From UBA6265 sp964526965 (lineage in GTDB: Bacteria > Chloroflexota > Chloroflexia > Thermomicrobiales > UBA6265), in NCBI GenBank assembly GCA_964526965.1, contig CAZGML010000033.1, forward strand, positions 1 to 30,631: DNA of 30,631 bases. The letters run 5' to 3'. Position numbers and translations under genes: made by a program. Under the pieces are notes generated by a model, which was given only the letters and a program-made list of their open reading frames with translations, did not search any database and was not told the origin of the DNA. This document shows positions 1 through 8,589 of the stretch, piece after piece (the stretch's first letter is position 1; each line of letters opens with the position of its first letter).

Positions 1-122
1 CCGTAGTTCAGCAACCCAACGCGCATGCCGTTCGGGTGTGTGATCTCGTAGCGCATGACCCGTGAGCCGGCGTGCTGAGCGACGGGTGTGCTCGTGAGGG
101 TGGGCAAACGATTGCTGGACAT
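1..122 (-). CDS. Aldose 1-epimerase (galactose mutarotase), N-terminal fragment
   Basis: Only the first 40 codons lie in the window; the gene runs off the left edge. The ATG at 122 is preceded by a GAAAGG ribosome site about 7 nt upstream. The visible residues end in RYEITHPNGMRVGLLNYG, which fits the N-terminal beta strand pair of the GalM family (pattern 'T-x-x-NGM-x-V-x-x-x-NYG'). Members interconvert the alpha and beta anomers of aldoses in the cytoplasm. It follows the helicase gene by 47 nt on the same strand and may be the last visible gene of that run. With 40 residues the family call rests on one motif; an unrelated protein with a similar N-terminus is possible. Confidence 0.5.
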   Translation of the reverse strand, partial: MSSNRLPTLTSTPVAQHAGSRVMRYEITHPNGMRVGLLNY

Positions 123-169
123 AGCGCGGCCTTTCTCGATGCAGTACTTCTCCACTGATTGTAGCCCCA

Positions 170-2680
170 CTACTGCGGAACGAACTGCACTCCGGCCTCA
201 TCTCGCCCGATATCATCTGCCTCAAGCGAATCCAGGCGATCCAGCCAGACCCAGCTATCGTCGGAGTCGGTTAGACGTTCGAGCATGGATGCCAATGCGT
301 CGATGAGTGGTGCATCGCGTTTCTCGACATCGGCCGGTGCATCGGCTTCCCAGGCGCGACGAGCCTCCTGATAAAGCTCCGATTCCACAAAGTGGACTTG
401 CTCATCAATTGCGAAAGGCATGCCACGAAGCGCCAATTCCACCTGAATTGGAACCGTCGCTGCCGCATCAGTTCGGGCATAGCGTAACGTCATCGAATCG
501 AAGGCGATCTCTCGATCAATATGCTGCACGTTGATAGCCTCGGCGAGCATCTGCGATGCATCGACGTTATTCGCATCCTGCATCGAGCGTCCACGCGGGG
601 TTACCAAGGTGATGTGGCGCGGTGGTGGGCCTGTGATTTTCTTCGGTGGCGCCTTCATTGTCCAGTTGCCATCCGGGCCAAGGTTCCGCCGCGTCTGCAT
701 CGTCATGGCACCTGTATCCTGGTTGAGTTTCCAGGTGACCGCACCATTTGACCTCGACTTCTCACGCGGCTTCTCGAGATTCGCCTCAATGAGAAAATCG
801 CTCGGCTCGCCGCGTGATCCGCCAGTGCGTTCTTCGGACCACGTCAGGAGCAGGTGCTCGCTGGCACGCGTCATAGAGACATAGAAGAGCTTGCGCTCGG
901 CCTCGAGGTGAATGCCGGTATCACTACGAGAATCCGGGAAGACTCCCTGATTGCAATGCGGAATACACACGAGCTGCCACTCCCGACCCTTCGCACCATG
1001 ACACGTAGAAAGCTCGACGGCAGGAGCGTTGGAGCGGAGTGCATCGCGCTGCGGCTCCAGCAGTTCATCGATCCTCTCAATAAGCGCTGCCTGCGACATA
1101 CCGGCTGCCAAATCGACGAGGCCACTCAGGCGAGACTTCTCGCTGTCAGACCGTTCGCGCGAGGCATCTTTACCGCCGACCATGAACGTACGTAATTCCG
1201 TATTGAGGAGCGTATCGAGAGAGCGAATCCGCGATGAGAGAGGCATCTCTCCGGTGAGCGCCTTGATACCTTCGATTAGATCCCGCTGCTCGCGGTCATA
1301 GAGTTGCTGCAACAGTTCCGGCCCGGGGAATGAAAGATCGTCCTGCCTGGCAAGACGTACGAGCGTATCCCGGCGTCGGAGTTGGAGAGCCCGGGCTTCG
1401 GCGAAAATTCGCACGATTTCGGCTCTCGTCTCCTCATCCGGCATTCCTCGCAGACTGAGTGGTGCCACCTTCAGGGCGCGACGCGCCAGGCTCCAACTAA
1501 TCCGCACATCCTCCGACTGGCGGATCTTGTACGGGGTGCCATGCTCGATGAACGCCGACTGAATCCCTACCAACTGTGCTCGTCGGCGTGCCAACACTGC
1601 AGCCGTTAGTGGCGCCTGCGCCAACAGCGACTTCATGCGTTTTGCGATCCAGGTCGTTTCTGCGTCAGTGTCGACGGCGCCATGAACATCGATGTCGCCA
1701 GGCTGTTGCTTGAACGCCCGGGGCGATTTTGATATGCGCTTCTGGTTGTAACCGATCACGTTGCCGGCAACGTTGAGAATCCTCGGTGGACAGCGATAGT
1801 TGATTGCCAGTTCGAATTTCTCGAACTCCCGATGAAACTGCGTTTTCGGGTTGATGAGAAAGTCCGCAGTGGCACCGCGAAACCCGTAGATCGCCTGGTC
1901 ATCATCTCCTGTAATGAGGAGATTGCTCTTCGCTGCGATCAGGTCGATCAGCATCGCATCGAGGCGGTTGATGTCCTGGAACTCATCGACGATGACATCG
2001 TCGAATTGGCCTTGCAGCCATTCCAGTGACTTCGGCTCCTGCTGCAAACGAATGAGCGGTCGCAGCTTCTGGTCATCGAAATCGATGCCGTTACGCTCTT
2101 GCAGAAAGCGCTCGTAGTATTGCATCTCGCGGGCGAGTTCCCGTCCAAACCGGGCGTCGGTCATGTCGTCCAGAATCGGGTCGTCCTCGAGGTTCCGTAG
2201 CAAATGCACCCTGTTTTGGGAGCACCAGTTGGCGAGCTCGGCCTGATCGATGGTCCGCACATCCATCGCCTCGTTCTTGATCTTGCTGAGCATCTCGGTG
2301 AATACGGAATGCCCGTATTCCTGGACCAGATCGTTGAGCGCCTTTGATTGCGGAAAGTAAACATCCTGGATGATCCTGCGCCGCTCATCTGCGAAGCGGG
2401 TATTGAGCAGGTGGAACCCGAATGCATTGAGCGTGCTCACACGCACGCCGCCTGGCACATTGAGGCGCTGCAGTCGACGAAGAATCGCATCACGCGCGTT
2501 GTTGTCGAACGTGAGCAGCAGGATGCGGTTGGCCGGCACGCCTTCGGATATGCGTTGTTGCACGCGCAGCGTGAGCGTCTCGGTTTTACCGCTCCCGGCC
2601 GGCGCTACCACCAATATGGAGCGAGCATCGGAATTGACCACCGCTTGCTGGTACGTATCGAGGGCTGGCGCGTCGATCAT
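170..2680 (-). CDS. UvrD/Rep-family superfamily 1A DNA helicase
   Basis: ATP-dependent 3'-5' DNA helicase of the UvrD/PcrA/Rep type, 836 residues. The SF1A motifs appear in order: Q motif (YQQAV, ~10-14), Walker A APAGSGKT (26-33), Walker B DEFQD (232-236), motif III GDDDQAIYGFRG (~258-269), motif IV NYRCP (~292), a motif V region CHGAKGREW, and motif VI YVSMTRA. The C-terminal ~200 residues are acidic and match no nuclease motif I can see, so this is not an AddAB/RecB-type fusion. Start: the ATG at 2680 overlaps the stop of the upstream gene as ATGA and has a GGAAG ribosome site; an in-frame ATG at 2710 would add ten residues deeper into that gene. A role in repair or recombination is inferred from the family only. 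Confidence 0.93.
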   Translation of the reverse strand: MIDAPALDTYQQAVVNSDARSILVVAPAGSGKTETLTLRVQQRISEGVPANRILLLTFDNNARDAILRRLQRLNVPGGVRVSTLNAFGFHLLNTRFADERRRIIQDVYFPQSKALNDLVQEYGHSVFTEMLSKIKNEAMDVRTIDQAELANWCSQNRVHLLRNLEDDPILDDMTDARFGRELAREMQYYERFLQERNGIDFDDQKLRPLIRLQQEPKSLEWLQGQFDDVIVDEFQDINRLDAMLIDLIAAKSNLLITGDDDQAIYGFRGATADFLINPKTQFHREFEKFELAINYRCPPRILNVAGNVIGYNQKRISKSPRAFKQQPGDIDVHGAVDTDAETTWIAKRMKSLLAQAPLTAAVLARRRAQLVGIQSAFIEHGTPYKIRQSEDVRISWSLARRALKVAPLSLRGMPDEETRAEIVRIFAEARALQLRRRDTLVRLARQDDLSFPGPELLQQLYDREQRDLIEGIKALTGEMPLSSRIRSLDTLLNTELRTFMVGGKDASRERSDSEKSRLSGLVDLAAGMSQAALIERIDELLEPQRDALRSNAPAVELSTCHGAKGREWQLVCIPHCNQGVFPDSRSDTGIHLEAERKLFYVSMTRASEHLLLTWSEERTGGSRGEPSDFLIEANLEKPREKSRSNGAVTWKLNQDTGAMTMQTRRNLGPDGNWTMKAPPKKITGPPPRHITLVTPRGRSMQDANNVDASQMLAEAINVQHIDREIAFDSMTLRYARTDAAATVPIQVELALRGMPFAIDEQVHFVESELYQEARRAWEADAPADVEKRDAPLIDALASMLERLTDSDDSWVWLDRLDSLEADDIGRDEAGVQFVPQ

Positions 2681-3684
2681 TTTTCTTCCCGGTATGGCGG
2701 GAAGCGCCAATCCATGCCGCGGTCGAGCAGGCCACCGTGGCCAAGCACTGCCAGCGTTTCGTTGGTAATGCGTTCACCGGCGAAGATATGGGGCATCATT
2801 AAATCGGCAACGGTGGATCGGCTGAACATGCTGCAACTGGCAAGCGAGAGGATGGGTGTTTCGGTTGGCTCGTGCCACGCCACCCACACCATACTGCCCG
2901 GATGGGCGGGCGCCCCAAGCCGGACAAGCTCTGCACCGGATTTATCCAGCGCTACCAGAATTGGATCGAGCGGATCCATCATGTGGCTGCCGGCAGTCAG
3001 GACCAGGTCGGCGGTTTCGGCTTCTGTCTGAATCGCGTTCGCAAGCAGATCAGAATCCTCTTCCAGCCAGATGATCTTGTGGAGGTCGGCTCCGTACCAA
3101 TCCATCTTCTCCTGCAGTGTCTGCTCAAACCGATCGCGTACGCGCCCTTGCAGCCCCTCGATGACAACACACACAACCTTGAGTGGCTTGAAAGGCAGGA
3201 GGCTCACGATCGGACTGGAGATATTCGCCAGCGCTGCATTCAGCCTGGCCGATTCCATGGCGACGGGGGCGATTTTGACTCCGGCGATCATGGTATCGGC
3301 GTTCACCGCCACCGAATCGTAGTGGGTAAAGACGCCGATATCCGGGTCGCGATTAAGCTCGAGCAACGCCTCGGTATCGATCCTCAACAAACCGCGTTCA
3401 GAACTGCGAATATTGATTCGCCCCTGCACCTTCGGCTGAAGCGTGGTGTGCTCGTTTCGCACTGTCTCGGCAATGCGTGGCACCGCTTCAGCTTCCGAAA
3501 TATCACCTTCTTCCAGCATGACGGTGTGAATCAGTTGGGTAGAACTGGCGAGATCTGCGAGGTCTTCAGCGGCGATCTGGTGTCCCTTGCGGAATGTTTT
3601 GCCATCTGTGGGTTGATCGCGCGTAATCATCATACCGATGTGTTGGTTATCTATTTGATCGGGAGAAATTGCTATCGGTTTCAT
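2677..3684 (-). CDS. MoaB/Mog-domain (molybdopterin-binding) protein
   Basis: 335-residue soluble protein. The C-terminal half (about residues 165-320) resembles the MoCF_biosynth fold of MoeA/MogA and related molybdopterin-binding proteins: a 'VLTAGSHMMDPLDP' segment where the family has its TGG/GGTS loop, then GAPAHPGSMVWVAW where the family has 'G-x-P-x-x-PG', and a terminal 'SLASC' in the place of the usual 'PGCx'. The N-terminal half has no motif I recognise. By analogy it binds a molybdenum cofactor intermediate or acts as a MobA/MocA-like accessory, but no other molybdenum gene is nearby. Ribosome site AGGTGG lies 5 nt before the ATG. It is translationally coupled (ATGA) to the helicase gene. 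Function is a family-level guess. Confidence 0.72.
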   Translation of the reverse strand: MKPIAISPDQIDNQHIGMMITRDQPTDGKTFRKGHQIAAEDLADLASSTQLIHTVMLEEGDISEAEAVPRIAETVRNEHTTLQPKVQGRINIRSSERGLLRIDTEALLELNRDPDIGVFTHYDSVAVNADTMIAGVKIAPVAMESARLNAALANISSPIVSLLPFKPLKVVCVVIEGLQGRVRDRFEQTLQEKMDWYGADLHKIIWLEEDSDLLANAIQTEAETADLVLTAGSHMMDPLDPILVALDKSGAELVRLGAPAHPGSMVWVAWHEPTETPILSLASCSMFSRSTVADLMMPHIFAGERITNETLAVLGHGGLLDRGMDWRFPPYREEK

Positions 3685-3750
3685 GATCCACCTGAACTAA
3701 CTTCGAATCCTGATAGCAATGGTACCGCCGAAACCAGTGGCAGACAGCGA

Positions 3751-3783
3751 AACGCGCCACATCGAGTATCGATGTAGCGCGTT
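3751..3783 (-). terminator. Hairpin terminator after the cyclophilin gene
   Basis: A 15-bp stem (14 Watson-Crick pairs plus one G-T) with a 3-nt loop lies 20 nt past the stop of the cyclophilin gene. On the minus strand it is followed by TTTCGCTGTCTG. It separates the cyclophilin gene from the molybdopterin-domain/helicase run, which probably has its own promoter. The T tract is weak, so termination strength is uncertain. Confidence 0.6.
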
Positions 3784-3803
3784 AGCCGGATTCCGAGGTG
3801 GAT

Positions 3804-4511
3804 CTATCCCTCGTAAATCGTTACATCCAGGATGGTCATCGTGGCAGCCGGCACGCTCTGCTCGCCCTGCTGGTTCATGCTCACAGGCACTTCGGAAATC
3901 GTGTTCACCACGTCCTGACCTTCAACTACCTGTCCGAAGATCGAGTAGTTCTTCTCAAGGGTTCCGGTGTTATTGCCCGTGCTGATGAAGAACTGGCTGC
4001 CGTTGGTATTGGGACCGCTGTTGGCCATGGCCACACTGCCCTCGACGTAGTTCAGCTCCTCGCCCGGAAGCTCGTCGTTAAATGTGTAGCCTGGTCCACC
4101 ACGACCGGTTCCCGTGGGATCGCCCGTTTGAATCATGAAATCGCGGATGACTCGATGAAAGATAACCCCATCGTAATAGTCATTTGTCGCGAGGCAAACG
4201 AAGTTGTTCACCGTAACCGGTGCAACATCGGCGTACAACTGCACCACGATGGTGCCACGATTGGTTTCGATTTCCGCGTAGTAGGCGCTGGTGGTATCGA
4301 TCAGCATCTCGGGCACGCCGGGATACTGCGGGTAGCCGGCCTCAGACGAATCGGGTTCGTCGCTCCAGCATTCGAGCGCCTCTACCGGTGATCCGTAATC
4401 ACCCTCGGGGCTTCCTTCCGGGCTGGCATCCTGCGCGGCAGTGGCCACGACGGATCCCATGGAAAGCACGATTGCCAGCAGGAGCGCTGGCACCTTCAGC
4501 AAGTTCTTCAC
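3804..4511 (-). CDS. Secreted cyclophilin-type peptidyl-prolyl isomerase
   Basis: Catalyses cis-trans isomerisation of Xaa-Pro bonds, probably outside the membrane. Starts with GTG at 4511, with a strong GGAGG site 7 nt upstream. Residues 1-27 form a Sec signal peptide (KNLLK, hydrophobic core, then ATAA before QDASPEGSPEG); the Pro/Ser/Glu linker that follows is typical of exported proteins in this group. The cyclophilin domain spans about residues 78-233, with the signature FHRVIRDFMIQTGDPTGTG and the later MANSGPNTNGSQFFI segment; the catalytic Arg of FHRV and the Gln of MIQ are present. No lipobox cysteine is seen at the cleavage site. The gene follows the solute-binding protein gene by 68 nt and is closed by a hairpin. 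Confidence 0.93.
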   Translation of the reverse strand: MKNLLKVPALLLAIVLSMGSVVATAAQDASPEGSPEGDYGSPVEALECWSDEPDSSEAGYPQYPGVPEMLIDTTSAYYAEIETNRGTIVVQLYADVAPVTVNNFVCLATNDYYDGVIFHRVIRDFMIQTGDPTGTGRGGPGYTFNDELPGEELNYVEGSVAMANSGPNTNGSQFFISTGNNTGTLEKNYSIFGQVVEGQDVVNTISEVPVSMNQQGEQSVPAATMTILDVTIYEG

Positions 4512-4579
4512 GATTCATCCTCCAGGTTAAACGGCAGGCCGAACGATAACGGTCACCTTTGCCCGAAATCATGCCATAG

Positions 4580-6082
4580 TCAGGCGCCATCTGTCGGCAA
4601 CAACGTCATCAGGCCCCGAGAGGTTGCGGGTGGTAATTGCTGATAGCCCGGGTAGTCGACGTGCACAGCATCCCATGCGTAGGGTCGAAAGAGCGGGATG
4701 CAAGGCACGTCACGCTGGATGAGCCCCTCCAGTCGTGTGTACCGTCCCTTGCGAAATTCGGGGTCGGAAACAGTGTTCGCCGCTCGCAGAAGCGTATCAA
4801 CTTCCACGCTGTCGTAGCCGCTCCAGTTGAGCGGACCAAGCGACGAAAGCAGCGGCCAAACCAGTTCGTGCGGGTCGCGCCACGGCTCCGAGTAGCTTAC
4901 GAGCAGATCGTATCCACCCACCTCCATGGCGGTTTCAAGCTCGCCCTGCTCCAGCAAGGTGATGCTGAGCGAAATGCCACACTCCGCGAGTTGCTCCTGC
5001 AGCACAACTGCGGTGTTGGCCAGGGTGGCATCCGCATTGTCTGCCAGCAGATGCAGGCGCAAGTCGGAAGGCACACCGAGTGCTTGCAATTCCTCACGAA
5101 CCTCGTCCGACGTGATTTCATCCACTTCCTCGACGTCTTCCGTCCACTCATCGCCGGGAAAGAGCGTGCTGGTGGGCTCGGCCTGGTCGGCTGTCGCTAC
5201 AGATACGAGGCCGGCACGATCAATGGCGCCGGAAAGAATCTGCCGCACCCGCCGGTTGGCAAGAACTGGCTCAGAGAGCCGCAACTGCAGGTGGCACAGC
5301 CGATTCGTCGGGCCGCCGATGAGGTAGACCGTCGGCTCGTTCTCGAGCATGGGCACATCGAGCAACGGAACGTTTGGCAATACGTCGATCTCACCTGTCG
5401 CCATGGCGGTAGAGCGCTGGGTGTCGTCCGGGATATGTACAACTTCGAGCTTATCAATATGAGGTCGGGTCGATTGCCAGAACAGCGAGTTACGGGAGTA
5501 CGTAGTTGCATCAGAACTGGAACTTGTCGGAACAAACGGTCCCGTGCCATTGCCAGCGGCCTCCAGCCCAAACAATGGATGACAGAGATTGGCGATCAGT
5601 GCTGCATCTGCACGATCCAGCGTGACCTGCAGCGTGGAATCCATGAGTCCGTCGATGCCGGATACAGACTGCAGCCGCCATCCATGCCGTGAATTGCGAA
5701 TGGCGATCAGCGACTCAGCAGCGTGTCGGCCGGTTACCGGCGAACCATCGCTGAACATCGCATTCGCGCGGGGACGCAAATTCAGCTCGGCTGTGTGCGA
5801 AGCGGTTGTAGCCGCAAACACTCCGGGGATAACATCACCATCTTCATTCCAGCGCAGGGGTGCATCGTACATAAGCGACGACAACCACATCGCATCCATG
5901 CCCGTTGCGGATGTTGGTGGAACAATTTCCGGGCTGGAACCAACCCCGATCCGCAGCTTTGGAATGCGAATCCGTGCCCCGGGGGTTGCCTCCGGCGTTT
6001 GTGCGGACAAGCCCCGGGCTGCACCGGCTCCACCGATCGCTGCTGCGATGAGCGAGCGACGGGAGAGGCGGGTATTACGCAT
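4580..6082 (-). CDS. Tat-exported family 5 solute-binding protein (peptide/nickel type)
   Basis: Extracytoplasmic substrate-binding component of an ABC importer, SBP_bac_5 (DppA/OppA) family, 500 residues from the ATG at 6082. The N-terminus RNTRLSRRSLIAAA carries a twin-arginine motif with a hydrophobic stretch, followed by a QTPEATPG linker, so export by Tat is likely. Family features: an early 'LMYDAPLRWNEDGDVIPG' strand, 'FSDGSPVTGRHAAES', and a C-terminal 'DLLVSYSEPWRDPHE' region. No permease or ATPase genes are present, so partners must lie elsewhere. The chosen start overlaps the last codons of lysJ by 8 nt; ATGs at 6091 and 6106 are alternatives and no clear ribosome site decides. Position at the end of the arginine cluster suggests uptake of an amino acid or peptide, but that is inference. 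Confidence 0.85.
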   Translation of the reverse strand: MRNTRLSRRSLIAAAIGGAGAARGLSAQTPEATPGARIRIPKLRIGVGSSPEIVPPTSATGMDAMWLSSLMYDAPLRWNEDGDVIPGVFAATTASHTAELNLRPRANAMFSDGSPVTGRHAAESLIAIRNSRHGWRLQSVSGIDGLMDSTLQVTLDRADAALIANLCHPLFGLEAAGNGTGPFVPTSSSSDATTYSRNSLFWQSTRPHIDKLEVVHIPDDTQRSTAMATGEIDVLPNVPLLDVPMLENEPTVYLIGGPTNRLCHLQLRLSEPVLANRRVRQILSGAIDRAGLVSVATADQAEPTSTLFPGDEWTEDVEEVDEITSDEVREELQALGVPSDLRLHLLADNADATLANTAVVLQEQLAECGISLSITLLEQGELETAMEVGGYDLLVSYSEPWRDPHELVWPLLSSLGPLNWSGYDSVEVDTLLRAANTVSDPEFRKGRYTRLEGLIQRDVPCIPLFRPYAWDAVHVDYPGYQQLPPATSRGLMTLLPTDGA

Positions 6083-7247
6083 CGAGCACATCGGAGAGCG
6101 CGGCAACGAGTTCGTCCGCTTCTTTGGTGGTCCAGGTCATCGGTGGCAGGAATCGCAACACAAGCGAGCCGGCCATGAGCGCGAGAACTCCACGTTCCTG
6201 CAGTTTCTTCAGCACCGGCCCGGCTTTCATCTTCAGTTCGATTCCGAACATGAGCCCGGTACCACGGATCGACCGAATACGGCTGCTTTCCAGCTTCTCG
6301 ATTTCCGCAATTACGTACTTACCAACATTGGTGGCGTTCTCATACAGATTCTGCTCTCGCATGATGCGTAAGGTTTCTGCGCCTCCACGTGCGATGAGCG
6401 GGTTACCACCAAAGGTGCTGCCGTGCGCACCAGCGGGAACGGAATCGGCAACCGCATCCGTCGCGAGCGTGACTCCAACCGGGAGCCCGTTGGCGATGGC
6501 CTTGGCTGTGGCGAGGATATCTGGCTTAATGCCGTTTGCCGCACTGTAAAACGGTGCGCCAGTGCGGAATCCGCTTTGAACCTCATCGAAGAAGAGCACC
6601 GCGCCGAACGTATCGGCGAGGTCGCGGGCGCGCTGCAGGTAGTCGAGTTCAGCGGGGTGAATTCCACCTTCACCCTGTACCGGCTCCAGCACAATAGCCG
6701 CAGTCTCATTGTTTACGGCGCCCTCCAGGGCTTCGAGATTGTTGAAGGCAACGTGCGTAACATCCTGCCCGAGAATCTCTTCGAACGGTGCGCGGTACTT
6801 CTTGTCTGCCGTGGCGGTAAGGGCCCCGAGCGTGCGACCGTGATATCCGCGTCTGGCAGCAACGATTCCGCTGCGACCGGTTGCCGTCCGCGCGAATTTG
6901 AGGCCGGCCTCAATCGCCTCAGTACCAGAGTTGCCGAGGAAGGATCGTCCGACACCCTCTGGTGCGATGCTGGCGATTTCATCCAGGAACATGCTACGGG
7001 CATCGTTATAGAAGCTCTGGTGCGTGGTAGTGAGCTTGCCAAGCTGATCAACCATCGCCGCGGTAAATTCCGGATGCGCGTGTCCGAGGCTGGCGACCCC
7101 GTAGTTGCTCATGGCATCCAGGTAACGGTTGCCCATGGAATCGAACAGATAGTTGCCTTCACCCCGCACCAACGCGATTTCACGCTTTGGGTAGAGCGGG
7201 ATTTGGGCCGAATCGGAAGCGACGATATGTTCCAGGTTGAGGGTCAT
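6075..7247 (-). CDS. lysJ: LysW-gamma-semialdehyde aminotransferase
   Basis: PLP-dependent class III aminotransferase, 390 residues, that converts the LysW-bound semialdehyde (glutamate or aminoadipate derived) to LysW-ornithine or LysW-lysine using an amino donor such as glutamate. Visible features: GNSGTEAIE (106-113) for phosphate binding, FDEVQSGFRTG (220-230) with the PLP-pyridine Asp221, the Schiff-base lysine at K249 in 'ATAKAIANG', and the 'GSTFGGNP' loop. ArgD and LysJ are one family; the LysW cluster decides the name. Start: the ATG at 7247 overlaps the upstream stop as ATGA, with a GGAGA site 7 nt before it; the longer in-frame start at 7283 lies inside the upstream gene. Confidence 0.92.
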   Translation of the reverse strand: MTLNLEHIVASDSAQIPLYPKREIALVRGEGNYLFDSMGNRYLDAMSNYGVASLGHAHPEFTAAMVDQLGKLTTTHQSFYNDARSMFLDEIASIAPEGVGRSFLGNSGTEAIEAGLKFARTATGRSGIVAARRGYHGRTLGALTATADKKYRAPFEEILGQDVTHVAFNNLEALEGAVNNETAAIVLEPVQGEGGIHPAELDYLQRARDLADTFGAVLFFDEVQSGFRTGAPFYSAANGIKPDILATAKAIANGLPVGVTLATDAVADSVPAGAHGSTFGGNPLIARGGAETLRIMREQNLYENATNVGKYVIAEIEKLESSRIRSIRGTGLMFGIELKMKAGPVLKKLQERGVLALMAGSLVLRFLPPMTWTTKEADELVAALSDVLDA

Positions 7248-7909
7248 TGAGTATCTCCGGTTGTAATGGACTGGCCAAGCCACGCGTCCAGTTCCTTCAT
7301 TGCCTGTGCAAGTTCCGCGACGGATTCGGGCACGGGGCCGTCGATCATCATGCTGTGGTCACCTCCCGGCAGCACAACAATGCGCACGCCTGCCTGGGCG
7401 ATTGGTGCAAGGTCTACGTTGGCGACGGCATAATCAGCATCTCCGAAGATGGCGATGGACGGACCGTTGTTCATGGCGGCCTCTTTCACCGGTTCCGCGA
7501 CGAAGAGCGGTGTCAGCCAAATGTAGCCGGTGGCCTTGTCGAATCCGTTGGCCAGCAGGGTGGCCATCACCCGGGTGCCGATCGATTTGCCCGCCAGGAT
7601 GATGTTCGCGTAGTTCCCCTTCGCCACGGCCGCATCGATGGCCGGTTGCACATCGGCCAGCATACGAGCAGACCACTCCTGTGCGGATGTCTCGCGCGGG
7701 ACGGAACGGTAATCGTAATTGACCTGCAACACATCGTAGCCGCGGTCGAGCGCCATATGATGCAAATAGAACATGATCGGCATGTCGTTTGTGTAGCCGA
7801 GGCCTGGCAACATGATCATTAACGTGTTGCTGCCATTGCTCCAGTAGCGATTTGGCACAGGCGCCTCGTACCCCTGAATTGGAAGCGACTCGACGTTATA
7901 GCCCTCCAT
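7244..7909 (-). CDS. Alpha/beta-hydrolase fold protein
   Basis: 221-residue cytoplasmic alpha/beta hydrolase. The nucleophile elbow is GKSIG (Ser109), a candidate acid is Asp157 or Asp159 in 'FGDADY', and the histidine is His185 in 'GGDHSMM'. An early 'LPGLGYT' segment fits the oxyanion region. No cap domain is apparent, giving a short, dienelactone-hydrolase-like core. Its start overlaps the HAD gene stop by one base (TAATG), and its end overlaps lysJ (ATGA), so the three are translated as one coupled block. The substrate is unknown. Placement between LysZ and LysJ makes hydrolysis of a pathway by-product or a mis-acylated carrier possible, but nothing in the sequence proves it. Confidence 0.8.
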   Translation of the reverse strand: MEGYNVESLPIQGYEAPVPNRYWSNGSNTLMIMLPGLGYTNDMPIMFYLHHMALDRGYDVLQVNYDYRSVPRETSAQEWSARMLADVQPAIDAAVAKGNYANIILAGKSIGTRVMATLLANGFDKATGYIWLTPLFVAEPVKEAAMNNGPSIAIFGDADYAVANVDLAPIAQAGVRIVVLPGGDHSMMIDGPVPESVAELAQAMKELDAWLGQSITTGDTQ

Positions 7910-8544
7910 TACGTGTCTCCTTCGATTTCCTTAATCAATTTCGGAATCTGGCCGAGATCCGAGATTTGGTGCTTCACCTTCGCCATCTCCGGCCAGGTGC
8001 TGTGCAGATAGCCCCACGGTCCCCGACGAATGAAGACGGCGTGCATGCCCACGCTCTCGGCGGGAAAATAGTCATTATCCAGCCGGTCGCCAACGTACAT
8101 GATCTCGTTGGTTTCTAGCTCGAGCTCATCTGCAAGTCGCTGGAAGAACTCTGGATTCGGCTTGGAGACTCCCCAACCGGCGGATGTGGCGTTGAGTACA
8201 ACAGGAAGATCGAGACCTCCCATTTCTCCTTCGACGCTGGCACTCTGGTTGCCGGCTGTGGCGATGATGTAGCCATCGTGCTTGAGACGCGTGATTGTAC
8301 GAATCACATCCGGGTAGAGATCACGGTGCTCAACCTGATAGCCGATGACTCCAGGATCAACGGATTCTATTTGCATGATGTTGAACACGCTGCGGTGATT
8401 CTCGCGGCGTTCGATGAGTCCGCCGAGCACGCCGAAGAGCGTGAAATCCGAGACGCCAGCATAGGCAGCTACGGAGGACCAGAATCGCGTTTCGTTAATA
8501 AGCGTTTCGCCCTGATCGAAGGCGACGGCCTGGATTTTGGTCAT
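7909..8544 (-). CDS. HAD-superfamily hydrolase
   Basis: 211-residue haloacid dehalogenase-like hydrolase, probably a small-molecule phosphatase. Motif I is FDQGETL (nucleophile Asp10), motif II 'ATAGNQS' (Thr/Ser), motif III Lys in 'VSKPNPEFF', motif IV 'YVGDRLDND'. The position two after the nucleophile is Gly12 instead of the usual general-acid Asp; DxGxT variants are known in the superfamily, but this can change chemistry. A helical cap sits between motifs I and II (about residues 20-85). A strong GGAGGAG site precedes the ATG at 8544. The gene begins 41 nt after lysZ, with a GC-rich palindrome between, and overlaps the next gene by one base. A link to LysW-phosphate intermediates is speculation. 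Confidence 0.85.
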   Translation of the reverse strand: MTKIQAVAFDQGETLINETRFWSSVAAYAGVSDFTLFGVLGGLIERRENHRSVFNIMQIESVDPGVIGYQVEHRDLYPDVIRTITRLKHDGYIIATAGNQSASVEGEMGGLDLPVVLNATSAGWGVSKPNPEFFQRLADELELETNEIMYVGDRLDNDYFPAESVGMHAVFIRRGPWGYLHSTWPEMAKVKHQISDLGQIPKLIKEIEGDT

Positions 8545-8559
8545 TGATCTGCTCCTCCT

Positions 8560-8589
8560 CCCGGGCGCGAGGACAAACCCCGGGCCTAC
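8560..8589 (-). repeat. GTAG-type GC-rich palindrome between lysZ and the HAD gene
   Basis: On the minus strand the element starts GTAGGCCCGGGG and closes with a second CCCGGG 13 nt later. Its first TAG is the stop codon of lysZ. Similar GTAG-CCCGGG elements lie at 12,971-13,022 and 15,098-15,164. Confidence 0.5.

Noticed and set aside
2872..3777. A 301-codon plus-strand frame
   Set aside because: Antisense to the molybdopterin-domain gene, whose motifs and ribosome site are convincing; no recognisable protein.
4637..5692. A 351-codon open frame on the plus strand
   Set aside because: It is antisense to the solute-binding protein gene, has no family features, and its length follows from codon bias on the other strand.
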